Assembly (NCBI GenBank): GCA_944548615.1 | Contig: OX155967.1 | Span: 5,429,281 to 5,493,280 of the forward strand | Reading direction: 5' to 3' | Source of the DNA: Micropterix aruncella | Taxonomy: Eukaryota; Arthropoda; Insecta; Lepidoptera; Micropterigidae | DNA length: 64,000 bases | Shown: in pieces, positions 34,086-44,420 of the stretch | How the letters are laid out: every line of letters starts with the position of its first letter | Numbering within the stretch: position 1 is the stretch's first letter | Notes under the pieces: generated by a model | The model's database searches: none | The model's input: the letters and a program-made list of their open reading frames with translations, nothing else | Told to the model about the DNA's origin: nothing | Made by a program: the position numbers and the translations under genes

Positions 34086-34560
34086 ACATGGCAACATTAA
34101 CCCTTATGTCAGATGAGTGGTATGGTAATAGTTATGTTCATTAAGTTGCATTTATTTCGTGGTTTATTCTCGCTATTTACGTTCTTTCACGTTAAAAATA
34201 AATCAAACTATTCAAAGCGGTCATTTTAAGTGCCTCAAAATGCACCTTTAGGTACATTTTGAGGTTATGTTTTTTTGACATTCATATGATTAACCAAAAA
34301 TTGTTGGTACCTACCTGTCTCAATCGTATTCAAAATTAATGTTTATTTAACGTAGGTACGCGCGACTAAGATTTTTTTATTGTCTTTCAAGCTCACAATC
34401 ATTCAAACGTTGATGTTACATGATAGAATTAGTAAAGATGCATAAACAATAGTCTGAGTACAATGCGCCTTTTGAGAGACGGTACTGAGACATATTCCTA
34501 GATTAGTCTTACTATTCTCACATTCCCAAAACGTAGGGTCTACTTTTATTTGCCAGACCG
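34086..34560. other. No gene seen
   Basis: CTTATGTCAGATGAGTGGT at about 34112 is the reverse of ACCACTCATCTGACACTTG at about 35064, so 34112-35082 is bracketed by a short inverted repeat. Confidence 0.4.
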
Positions 34561-34561
34561 T

Positions 34562-35030
34562 GTTAGGAATGGATATCGATGTCCGATATATTGAAAACAT
34601 CGATGGTTAGAGATCGATTCTCGATGCTTTTAACATCGATGGTTCCTTATCGATGTTCCTCCGTCGATATTTCTCGTCAATACGTCATGTTTTCCTTTGT
34701 TTCGTATATGATTATGATATCGAAGATTGATTAAACACTGCCATTTCCTATTTTTAATATAGATTTAATAACTTTTTTTGTTTTATTTTTAACACCTAGA
34801 TAAGTTGATTTAGACAAAATATTTGTATTATTGATTTTATTAAAAGATAACTTCAAGGGACGGCCAGAAAAATGAGGCTAATGAACGATGTTTTTTAAAA
34901 AAAATATCTATGTTTAGATGAACTAAATATCGATGATTTGCTACAGATATTTTTCGACCTTCGATGTTTGCGTTACGATGTTGGTATCTATGGTAACATC
35001 GCTGTTTTTCCTTCGATGTTCATCTCTAGA
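34562..35030. repeat. ATCGATG-rich segment, possible hAT-like MITE
   Basis: CATCGATG or CGATG words occur about a dozen times, densest at both ends (34570-34680 and 34930-35025). The left end TAGGAATGGATATCGATG and the reverse of the right end TAGAGATGAACATCGAAG are similar, as terminal inverted repeats would be. No matching 8-bp duplication was found. Confidence 0.4.
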
Positions 35031-35682
35031 ATATACCGCAAAATTAACATAAGTAATTTTGCTAAACCACTCATCTGACACTTGAAATAAAAGTATGAAA
35101 GCCCACCAACGAGCGAGTACTAGACACTACTAGAGAGCAATAAATTGAAGACTGGCCATAAAATCCTGCTATAAAGTGTTGCTGAAACTAACTATAAATA
35201 AAAACTTTAGAAAGATAAGCCATAACTCAAACTCTTCCGTACAAGAGTGTACAGGCAGGTACAAAATATTATTTTAGTGATGATCCTCTAATTATATTAA
35301 TTAAAACGATTAAATTCTCTAATTAAAGCCCAAAATGCCTTAGTTCGTCTTATAAATAAATAAAACCTTACTTACATCTATCCGATCAGCTTTATAGGGT
35401 ATTTGATGTAAGTACAATACGCGCGAAATATTATTACGCATTTCCATAGAAGCACTGATCGTCATTCTTCACTAAAGCACTCACATGTTAATCGGAATAA
35501 AAATAAGCAAGCACGCTCACCAACGAGTGAATACAAAGTTTGGACAGAGGCATTACGCATTTTTAGAACCGCGTCTGTATGATTCCTCCTGCTCTTCCTT
35601 GGCGTAGGCTAAAATGCAGAAGGCTAAAATGAGTTCAATCAACAGAGTGACTCTGAAAATATACCGTATCTTAGAAACTAAT
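35031..35682. other. No gene seen
   Basis: GCCCACCAACGAGCGAGTAC (about 35101) and GCTCACCAACGAGTGAATAC (about 35515) are a direct repeat pair about 415 bp apart. The rest is AT-rich. Confidence 0.4.
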
Positions 35683-36832
35683 GGGAACTAATTAACCCTG
35701 TTGCATTTTGGCCACTAAGACCCATGTGTTTAGGGTCGTCCAAACATCGACACCCAATCCGGCGTCCTCCATGCAGAAGTGTGATCCCGGGTAGGACTGT
35801 GGCCTGCGGGCCAGTTTCCCATAAGACTCAACCGACGGGCGCTCCTGGACGGTTTGCGCACAGGTCGGCGTCAGCCAATCGATTGTGCATTCCGACTGAC
35901 AGCCGGTGGAGTAGTTGTTAACCTTATTGCAACTTGTCTTGAAAGGACCATTCGGCTACCCGATTCCGGGTGAAGAGCCGGCAAAGGATGCCGAGGTCCT
36001 ATGTAATGGAAGTAGCGCTGTTCGTTAGCAGAAATCTAGCCGATTTTAAAGTGAATGGTGTGCGTCACTACTATCCAACAAGATCCTGAAGCATGCTACG
36101 TTCGGTAAGTAATGTATTATCCAAGTCAGAGAGGCTAGCCTATATCGCCGGCCCAGTGGCTTATAACAAACTCAGCGAGCACATTAGGCAGGAGCAATTT
36201 CTTGACGTGTTTAAGAGCCGCCTTAAGAGGTACCTCACTGATAAGGCGGTTTACTCACTAGAGGAATATTACTCGAGTGAAGACTAAAATGCTTTGGCGG
36301 CTAAAGTGTTACATGATTTGTCCTTGTAATTGTGTAAATTATCTCTTTGCATTTTCTCGTGTATTTTCTCTTTTTACATTATTCTTGTGTTTTCTTTCGT
36401 TTTTTGTGTATTTTAATATTTCAACGTTTGCATTACGATAGAAAAAATGTTTGCTTAACTGTACGTATGACTTGTATACCTTGTAGGTATATATCAATAA
36501 AATGAGTCTGAATCTGAATCTGCGATAGATTCGGCAGGCACCCTATCACCGCTACGTAAGGGAGAGGACCGCGCAAGCGACATCGAACCTGTAACCAGTC
36601 GGGAGACGGGAGTAATCTGGTTGCAACTGGAAGTAAGGGCGCGAGTGTCGGCCCGCAGGGTGAATAACCTGGTTATCTCGCGGTAAGGCGTTGGCTTCTT
36701 ACGGGCGAGTGGCGTACCTAACTAGACAGTGCACTGTTTTCGTCTCAAGTCTGTTGCGCTCACCTCACGGGAGATAGAACGATCCAATATCGTTTAAACT
36801 TCCTGATGTGACGGATTTGCCCGTTGTGGTTA
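35683..36832 (+). mobile_element. Repeat family A copy, split by a LINE
   Basis: 35683-35999 is the head half (GGGAACTAATTAACCC to GATGCCGAGGTCC) and 36522-36832 the tail half (GCGATAGATTCGG to GCCCGTTGTGGTTAATG). The junction falls between GGTCC and GCGATAG, which are adjacent in other copies (for example 17670). Part of the middle of the head half is deleted near 35910. Confidence 0.85.
36000..36521 (+). mobile_element. 5'-truncated LINE inserted in family A
   Basis: The end of an RT protein (AYIAGPVAYNKLSEHIRQEQ, FKSRLKRYL) stops at about 36287. It is followed by a T-rich 3' UTR, AATAAAATGAG and the tail (TCTGAA)n at 36506-36521. At 522 bp the element is complete enough to define its 3' end exactly. 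No target duplication longer than 1-2 bp is visible. Confidence 0.85.
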
Positions 36833-37315
36833 ATGTTGTATTTCGAAAATGCTGTGTCTCGGAAACTATTAAGGCTACGGAGGCCATTCTGATGTCAAAT
36901 TGTAACAAATTTAATTTACTTTAAAAATCCATAGATTAGTCTTTGTCGAAAACGTGCTTCTTCATGGTCAAAATAAAATAAAACCGAAAAAGTGAAAAAT
37001 AAACCGTTTTTGAGATATTCAAAGTGTTCCGTAGGGCTGGATTTTGCATCTCAGACACATCCCATACAAAAAAAAAACAAAACTAACTTCTCCACTTGAT
37101 GCAGCTAGGCTTATTATAACCGTGACAAAGTTACTGGTCTAGTAGATACACACACAAATATTATCCTCTAATAAGTAATTACGTAGAACAGTAATAATTA
37201 GGGTATTTGTTTGTGTACCAATTATTCCAAATAAACAGGTAAATACAGATAGAGACAGCGAGGTCTCACATACAGGACTCCGTTTACACGTTTTGGTACG
37301 GAACCCTAAAAATAG
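36833..37315 (+). repeat. Lepidopteran-type repeat ending GGTACGGAACCCTAAAAA
   Basis: Contains TGTGTCTCGGAAACTATTAA, TTGAGATATTCAAAG and TTCCGTAGGG, and ends TTTTGGTACGGAACCCTAAA at about 37293. The last phrase is common in moth and butterfly intergenic DNA (remembered, not checked). Class unassigned. Confidence 0.5.
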
Positions 37316-37964
37316 AAATTAATTTCCGATATCTCGAGTCTGCAACTATGACGACTCATCCGCTGTGACATGACTTAATTTTGCAATACACACAACGTGT
37401 TAGTGTCATTGTATTATTGCACCGGTCGATCCTAGAAATTGTCAATTCAGCGCTACTGGCCATTGTTCTCGAATCGAATGAAAAAATGGAGATTGAAGGA
37501 GGAGTTACCAGGTCAACGTCCGACCCTATTCTTTGCCGAATAGCTTTGCGATTTAAAACTAATTTGGTGATTGTTTAAGATTTTTTATAGTGTATATGAA
37601 TATTACATGCGCAATTAGCTCTGTTTGGCTGCACTTTGTGACTATTACTATTATTTTGATTTTTCTCTGTGACTATTTTATTTTTTAGAACTTTACTATT
37701 ACTAGTATTATAATTTTATTGCGACTTTATTGTGACAAATTTTATTTATAATTTAAGTTATGACTATATAGCTTATTACCCGAAGGTTAAGTGTATGTAA
37801 TTATCCATTTAAGTTAATATTTTATTTTATTATAATCATATATTTATACATTTTATGTTTATGTACATTTGTATTTCCATTATGTTTTTTTTAATTTTCG
37901 CTTTTTTTTAAAAAAAAATATATTTTTTCTTCTTTTGAATATGTTTTCTTTTTTAAATTTGTAT
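37316..37964. other. No gene seen
   Basis: Sequence from 37570 on is very T-rich and may be the degraded 3' UTR of the LINE group L-B end that follows. A 65-codon frame at 37381-37578 has no recognised motif. Confidence 0.35.
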
Positions 37965-38150
37965 ATGTTTGAAACGTTTGCCCTAGAACAAGTTTTTACT
38001 TGGTTGGGCGACATGAGATAGATCTTCACTATAAGCGTGACACAACTTGCTGCGGATTTTATTTAAAGTGTAGATATTAATTATGATTTGTTACGCTTGT
38101 TGCATATTATGTACATTACCAAAAATAAATATAATAAAAATAAAATTACA
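37965..38150 (+). repeat. LINE group L-B 3' end, diverged
   Basis: TTTGCCCTAGAACAAGTTTT and TACTTGGTTGGGCGACA align with the CCTAGAACGGCCTAGTCCC, AGTTGGGTGACA block at 31060. It ends AATAAATATAATAAAAATAAA. Confidence 0.5.
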
Positions 38151-38594
38151 AGTGAATATTAAGACATTCAGACAAATCAGCCTTTTTTCCCCTGCAAAAA
38201 AAATAGCAAACTAAATGACTTATTTTTTCTTTGCGTACTAAAACAGTTATAAAATTATTATTTTTATTAAATAAACAATTATTGAAGTTATCGGTAAAAT
38301 TATTAGTAAATTAAATAATACTTAAAAAACAGTTATTTATTTTACCTAAAATTAACTATTATAATAATTGTAATTAACTATTAACTTTAATTATATTAAT
38401 TGTAATTAAATAATAATTACAATAATTAGTTAACTACTTTAAATTGTTATTAATTATAATAATTACGTGACATTCGATAATCATACAGATAGCGCGAATT
38501 TCCACAAAATTACCTTACTGGCATATCGAAAAACCTACCCGATTTAGTCTTCTTTAAAAAAATTATTAATAATTTATTAAACTGCAAAAACTGG
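38151..38594. other. No gene seen
   Basis: AT content is extreme. TTAATTATA and TAATTATAA words recur without a clear period. Confidence 0.4.
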
Positions 38595-39023
38595 AGCTGT
38601 TAATTACAACGGGCGAACCCGTCACCTCAGGAATTTTTAACGATATTGGATCGTTCTATCTCCCATAAGGTGAACGTAGAAGATTTGGAACGAAAACAGT
38701 CCACTGTCTAGTTACGCCACTCGCTCGTAAGAGACCAACGCCTTATTACCGCTAGATAACCAGGTTAATCAGCCAGCGGGCCGACACTCGCGCTCTTACT
38801 TCCAGTTGCAACCAGATTACTCCGGTCTCCCGACTGGTTACAGGTTCGAGGTCACTTGCACGGTCCTCTACCTTACGTAGTGGTGATATAGTGTCTACCG
38901 AATCTATCCCGGACCACGGCATCCTTTGCTCGGCTGTTCACCTGGTATCGGGTAGCCGAATGGTCGTTTCAAGAGCAGTTGCCGTTAGTTATTAACCCAA
39001 CTACCCCCGCTCTCTAGGAGACA

Positions 39024-40405
39024 ACTAGGGTTGTCGACTACAGCGGGCGAGCCCGTCACCTCAGGATATTTTGAACGATTAGTCGTTCTATCTCCCTGAA
39101 GTAAGCGCAGAAGACTTGAGGACAAAACAGTCCACCGTCTAGCTCCGCCGCAAGCCCGTAAGAGGCCAACGCCTTAACCGCGAGATAGCCAGGAGTGTTA
39201 CCCGGCGGGCCTACACTCACGCCCTTACTTCCAATTGTGACCAGATTACTCCGGTCTCTCGATTGGTTACGAGTTCGAGGTCGCTTGCGCGGTCCTTTCC
39301 CTTGCGAAGCGGTGAAACGGTGTTTACCGAATCTATCGCGGACCACAGCGTCCTTTGCCCAGCTATTCACCTAGGATCGGGTAGCCGATGGTCATTTCAA
39401 GAGCAGTCGCCGTAAGGTCTGCAACCACCCCCGCTCTATAGGAAACAGTACTGCTTCCAGACTCCCCGACTGTTAACAGTACTGCTTCCAGACTCCCCGA
39501 CTGTTAGTAGTTTAGGGAGCTATCGGGCCCATGATAAGTTGGCCACGATGACCCATGTGTTCAGGGTCGGTCACACTCACGGGTCAACACCCATCCGACG
39601 GCCTCCATGCACGGGGTGCGAACCTGGGTAGGACTCTGGTAGGAATCAGTTTCCCCTGGGAATCAAACCTCTGGCGCTCCTGGACGGTCTGCGCACCGTG
39701 CGGCGCAAGCCAATCGATTGTGCACTCCGACTAACAGTCGGGGGAGTCTGGAAACTGTATTGTTTCCTATAGAGAGGGGGTGGTTGCGTACCTTACGGCG
39801 ACTGCTCTTGAAATGACCATTGGCCATCCGATCCCGGTTCAGAGCCGGGCAAAGGACGCCTTGGTCCGCGATAGTTTCGGTGTACTCCGTTTCACCGCTT
39901 CGTAAGGGAGAGGACCGCGCAAGCGACCTCGAACTCGGAACCAATCGAGAGACCGGAGAAATCTGGTCACAATTGGAAGTAAGGGCGCGAGTATCTCGAG
40001 CCGCCGGGTTTATTCCTGGCTAACTCGCGGTAAGGCGTTGGACTCTTACGGGTTGTGGCGTAGCTAGACGTTGGATTGTTTTTGTCCAAAGTCTTCTACG
40101 CTCACTGCAGGTCGATAGAACGACTAATCGTTAAAACGTCCTGTGGTGACGGGCTCGCCCGTTGTAGTCGACACCTCAAGATGTTAGTCAGAGTGCACAG
40201 TCGATTGGCTTACGCCGCACGGTGCGCAGACCGTCCAGGAGCGCCAGAAGGTTCATTTCCAGGGGAAACTAACCATAAGGCCAGTCCTACCCAGGCTCGC
40301 AATTCATGCGTGGAGGCCGTCGGATAGGTGTTGACCCGTGAGTGTGACCAACCCTGAATAGAATGGGTCTTCGTGGCCAACTCAGCAAGGGCCCATTAAC
40401 TCTCA
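39024..40405 (-). mobile_element. Family A copy 'b', inserted in 'a' and hosting 'c'
   Basis: It begins ACTAGGGTTGTCGACTACAG, is interrupted after GACTGTTAG (39508), resumes at 40182 with TGTTAGTCAGAGTGCACAG, and ends at GGGCCCATTAACTCTCA. A 32-bp tandem duplication (AACAGTACTGCTTCCAGACT...) lies at 39444-39507. Confidence 0.85.
39511..40181 (+). mobile_element. Family A copy 'c', innermost
   Basis: It starts TTTAGGGAGCTATCGGGCCC and ends GTAGTCGACACCTCAAGA. It is flanked by TGTTAGTAG (39502-39510) and TGTTAGTCAG (40182-40191), a duplication of about 10 bp of copy b. It is in the opposite orientation to b. Its junctions match those at 52290 and 52959. Confidence 0.85.
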
Positions 40406-40535
40406 CTCTATAGGAGACAGTACTGTTTACAGACTCCCCGGCTGTCGGTCAGAATGCGCAATCGATTTGATGACGCCGAGCGGTGCGCAAACCGTCCAGT
40501 AGGGCCCGAAGGTTGACTTCTAGGGGAAAGTATGT

Positions 40536-41089
40536 AGTAGTAATAACAATAATAATAATAATAATAACATTTAACAACTCAATTAATATATGTTTGTCGT
40601 TTTAAAACGTCATTTAACATACCGTCACGCGCTCTACCTACCACCTATTTTATATGATCGTATAGAAACCTCCACAATAAATGACAATATATGTAATAAT
40701 AATAGCCATAATAATAATATGTGCATGATGATGATGTCGTCCATTGTTCTCGGTGCAGATCGGAGCGTCCTGCACGCACACACGCGCAGAGCACGCGCTC
40801 GTGCATATACGTGCACGCGGCGCACCCACACCAGAGCGCGCGCGCACTCGCTCACGTAACTTTCACTTTCCGGATTGTCTTTACTGGGACAGCCGAGCCT
40901 CAAAACTCGTACTCGCCTCTGCGCTCGCGTGCCAACGCTGTTGGATCATGAGGCCTTCTTATTCTGCGTTTCTCCTGGAGGATTACAAATAAAACATATG
41001 AAAGAAACCCAGAAACCGAGCGGATTATGAACATTCTTGCCATACGTGTATTTTGTTTGTTTTATTGTTTGTGTGTAAATCTTTAAGTA
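40536..41089. other. (AAT)n run and a GC/CpG-rich island
   Basis: (AAT)n lies at 40543-40566. From about 40740 to 40960 the sequence is rich in CG, GCGC and CAC (GAGCGCGCGCGCACTCGCTC), unlike its AT-rich surroundings and unlike any repeat here. Overlapping frames of up to 89 codons on both strands look like composition effects. It could be a promoter or first-exon region. Confidence 0.3.
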
Positions 41090-41832
41090 TCTATACTAAT
41101 ATTATAAAGAGGTCAAGTATGTGAGGTTGTAGGAAGTAATCTCTGGATCTACTGAACCGATTTTAAAAATTCTTTTACCAATAGAAAGCCACGTTATTTG
41201 TGAGTTTCATAAACTATATATTAATCCAAAAAATGAAAAGACTTTTTCGTGGTAGTCGGATTTGCAAAGTAAGTCGGAGAAAAAACGGTCGAACGAAAAC
41301 GTTTCTAACTAACACTGCCTTAACGATGAGAGATATATGATTAAGTTCTGCAGTAAAGTTGTACAGCTTGATAATGCCTACAAAAAAGTCAGCGACAGCA
41401 TATGTCTAACTTTTATATTTAAGTCACAAAAAGTAGTATTTTATATTCAAAAAAATAATTTAAATCTTTAGGTCATGTTTATTGGTCATATTATCAACAA
41501 ATATGAATTCTTATCAAAATAAGTAAATTTATCGTTTCAAGTGTTTAAAACAATAGACTTTTCCCTTGTACTGCATAAATAGAAGAAGACACTCACAAGA
41601 ATACACTCACAAATAAGGGTAATATAGTCAAATTGGCATGCAAATACATATAATAAAAACAATAATAAAAACTCTTTATTCTTAAGAAAAGATACATATG
41701 CAGTAAAAATATAACCCTTCTTTTGGCAGTTAGGAAATAAATCATAGCACTCAGTACTAACCGAACCACACTCATAATTTCATCACAAGTAAAAAGTTTT
41801 ACCGCCCAACGAAGTGGGCACGGGTCAGCTAG
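41090..41832 (+). mobile_element. Non-autonomous Helitron
   Basis: The 5' end TCTATACTAATATTATAAAG follows an A, and the 3' end GGGTCAGCTAG precedes a T, as for Helitrons inserted between A and T. A short hairpin (GCCCAACGAAGTGGGC) lies just upstream of the CTAG. The early part reads CTGAACCGATTTTAAAAATT and TTCTTTTACCAATAGAAAGC, typical of lepidopteran Helitron-related repeats (remembered). There is no Rep/helicase frame. A reverse LINE 3' end is embedded at 41640-41745. Confidence 0.8.
41640..41745 (-). repeat. LINE 3' end inside the Helitron
   Basis: ATAATAAAAACTCTTTATTCTTAAG followed by ACCCTTCTTTTGGCAG is a reverse copy of the AATAAAGAG-tailed LINE end seen at 3955 and 24721. Confidence 0.5.
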
Positions 41833-43012
41833 TTGCACAATAAAATATTACTTAAATGGCAGACTTATTGTGTGGGCAAAACATCCGACAACCAACCATT
41901 AGAGAACAATTGTAGAGGAGTGTGACCGCAATATAGTTGTATAATATAAAGGTAGTTATATAAATATAACATTTTAAAAGGTAACTAAGATTGTACGCTG
42001 CGTTATAATACAACTCTACTGTACTCCACTGTACTCCACGCTGCGTTATACCACAACAAATAGTATATTGTTTCCAGCTTTCTGAAGGATTTTTCTGACT
42101 ACTTTTAGGGTTTCTATCTCTCTACATTGATATTTATCCTTTTGAAAGTGTCTGGATACACTGGGACCGGGTTCAGCAAACCCAAGATGTTAGCAAGGTA
42201 AAGATGGCACTGATTTGAACCCATTCGAGACAGCACATATTTTTGGAGACCATCCCCAGAATCCATTTTTAAAAATTTATATTTACCACTTTTGAGAAGA
42301 TATCTCCGTCTGGAATTAACCATCAGGATACCTTCAACAGGAGAAACTGTTCCGCTAGCCGTGAGACCTGAGACGGGAGAGTCTTACCCGGGGTAGCCTT
42401 TCACACGAGGAGGCTTCTGAATAGGAGTTGAATCCTGAGTTGACCGATCCGGAAACAAAGTGGATCTTATGACCCAAGCTGCACGAAACCATTTGCTACC
42501 ACGTAGCGCAGTCCATATGCAGCAGTTCATCGGTCCCCTAGCGATAACATATGATGATGATGATTATGGTTCTGTGGCCAAAACCGTTGGGATGCGTTAT
42601 CGCTGGCTCTATTCGGTGCGGTACCCCGGCGACGTGGTCGCGCAGGCGGGCCGGATAGTTTCGGCGCCGGTTTCACTTTTTTTGACCTACTTACTTGAGC
42701 TCACCCCACCAGCAACGCCCGCCGCGCCAAGCCATACCATACCATCTCCTCGCCCGTCATGAACGCCTGCTACCTACTATACTATTACCAAGCCAATAGA
42801 ACTCGTATTGGTACGTATGATTGCATATTATTATGGAGATGACACCAAACTTATGCATCATACTATCATTGTGATCCTGATTGAACTTTCAGTAAAACAT
42901 CAATTTAAATTTAGAGATACTCTCTTCTTGTTTGATTCAACAGGAGTTATAAATTAATCTGAATATTAATATGTGATGGCTGGAGCAAAATCCCGAGAAT
43001 TAATAATACCAA
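41833..43012. other. Spacer with GC-rich unidentified 100-codon frame (42460-42762, +)
   Basis: 42295-42335 carries the TATCTCCGTCTGGAATTAAC word also found in family A subtype B. The frame at 42460-42762 has no recognised domain; its last third is Pro/Ser-rich. The segment 42560-42760 is GC-rich (GTACCCCGGCGACGTGGTCG) and could be a remnant of an exon or of a GC-rich repeat. Confidence 0.3.
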
Positions 43013-43070
43013 CTAGCTAAACCCGGCCACGTTTCGCTGCGGCTCACTCTGATATGAAATGAATGGGAAA
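43013..43070 (-). mobile_element. Helitron 3' end fragment, reverse
   Basis: A-CTAGCTAAACCCGGCCACG is the reverse of a ...GGGTTTAGCTAG-T end like that at 41832, with a GCCGCAGCGAAACG-type hairpin region. No matching 5' end was found nearby. Confidence 0.5.
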
Positions 43071-43119
43071 CGCACCAATGTCGAGGCGCACCAAAGATTT
43101 CACCGGTGCGGGAAGACGT

Positions 43120-43210
43120 TTGTCGTAAATGCAACGTTGTCGTAAATGCAACGTTTGTCATAAATGCAACGCAATTCAAATGCAACGTTGTGTCAAAATT
43201 GCAAGTCATT
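43120..43210 (+). repeat. 17-bp minisatellite (GTCGTAAATGCAACGTT)
   Basis: Four imperfect units run from 43123 to 43200, all with AAATGCAACG. Confidence 0.75.
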
Positions 43211-43269
43211 CGACCAACTACTTTTCGAGTTTTATGAGCAGAAACATACGCAGGCTGAATTTTGAACAG

Positions 43270-43800
43270 GTACAGTTAAAGTAGTTGCATGTACGCCAAA
43301 GGAGAAACGTTCATATACTTGCTCTCCTCTATCGTGTACTCTCCTAATCAACACCACCCTATCTCCACAAGCGTTTTGAACCATTAAGTTCCCACGGTCT
43401 CGTACTTCGGACAGCCTCTGACAGTTTACTAAAAATTCCGTGTCATAATAGTGATTTCTATTCCTATCTTTCTGTGTCCATGGTGCAAGACTCTGAAACG
43501 ATTTCCCGGCATATATACGACACTCGCCTTCTTTACCATCATTTAAGACTCAGCTTAAGGATAAGGAGGTAAGAAGTAACCAGTTTTTCCCTTTCTCTCC
43601 TCTTCCTCTCCCAATTTCCTCTCCTCGGACATTCTTAGTTTTACATGCCTTTACTGGTCTGCATTTTATGCAGACGAACGTAATAATCTTTATTTTCATG
43701 ATGCGCGCATCTAACACTGTGATTAGGTTAGCTGTAAGGCATTTCCATTTGGCAATAAGCTCTTTTTTTGTATAATAATTAAGTTCAAATAAAGGGTATA
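43270..43800 (+). mobile_element. LINE C-terminal relic with frameshifts
   Basis: Pieces in different frames encode SSHGLVLRTASDSLL-like, ARLWNDFPAYIRHSP-like and SFKTQLK-like text (43370-43565), the same protein region as 25026-25367. The 3' end has GGTTAGCTGTAAGG (43727), TTGGCAATAAGCTC and AAATAAAGG (about 43790). Confidence 0.7.
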
Positions 43801-43890
43801 TATAAAGATTTATATATAAAGATTCTGAATATATAAGTAGATTCTTCACACATGTTCTTAATTCGTTTTTTGGTTTAAAGACCATGTATC

Positions 43891-43970
43891 TTGCTATTTA
43901 TGGACATCTGTATATCAGATGTCCATAAATAGCAATCATATATATCATATATCAGATGTCCATAAATAGC
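43891..43970. repeat. Perfect 20-bp inverted duplication plus a third direct copy
   Basis: TTGCTATTTATGGACATCTG (43891-43910) and CAGATGTCCATAAATAGCAA (43916-43935) pair perfectly around 5 bp. CAGATGTCCATAAATAGC occurs again at 43953-43970, where it is in frame with the LINE coding sequence that follows. Confidence 0.9.
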
Positions 43971-44420
43971 ATAAATGTGCGAATCAGGTCCCTTTCAGTT
44001 CAGAGGTTTAAAAACCTCAATATCTATGTGGACGAGAACCTCTCATGGAGGCCCCATATTATAGAAACGAGAAGCAAACTCTTCGGCCGATGTTATTCGT
44101 TGAATAGTCTGAAGAAAATCCTCCCGGAGGAGAGCAAAATTACGATTTGTGAGTCTGTTCTCCTCCCGCTTCTGGATTATGGATATATCGCGTTTCTTGA
44201 CCTCACAGAGGAGCTAGCCACCGAAATTGAGCGTCTACGAAACGTCTGCATTCGATAAATACATGTACTCATAAAATTTTACCACATCACGGAGATCAGA
44301 GAGAAGCTTCATTGACTGTAGACCATGGATAAAAGAGACCTGAGAGTTCAGTTGAGAATAGTCTGCCACGAGGAATGGACAAATCTCCTATCAACGGGGA
44401 GAGTTGTTCCTTTCCACCAC
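43945..44420 (+). mobile_element. LINE RT C-terminal fragment
   Basis: The frame 43956-44258 reads RFKNLNIYVDENLSWRPHI, LFGRCYSLNSLKKILPEE and ICESVLLPLLDYGYIAF, the thumb-side region after the RT palm of a Jockey/CR1-like element. The frame stops at 44258 and continues with broken relics (HITEIREKLHWL-like) to about 44320. The 5' edge is at the inverted duplication. Confidence 0.8.

Larger units (their letters stand above)
38595..40535 (-). mobile_element. Family A copy 'a', outer host of a triple nest
   Basis: The tail half (reversed) is 38595-39023 and the head half resumes at 40406-40535 (TAGGAGACAGTACTGTTTAC, GCAAACCGTCCAG). The break lies in CTCTATAGGAGACA, which is present on both sides of the insertion (39010-39023 and 40406-40419, one mismatch) as a 14-bp target duplication. 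Confidence 0.85.

Noticed and set aside
36670..36720. tRNA-Lys-like anticodon arm in family A (TAAGGCGTTGGCTTCTTACGG)
   Set aside because: The region resembles D-arm and anticodon-loop text but lacks a B box and convincing stems, and it lies near the tail instead of the head, so a tRNA-derived SINE origin is not supported.
40590..40859. 89-codon protein genes on both strands in the CpG-rich island
   Set aside because: Overlapping open frames on both strands and low-complexity Arg/Ala/His content indicate a base-composition effect.
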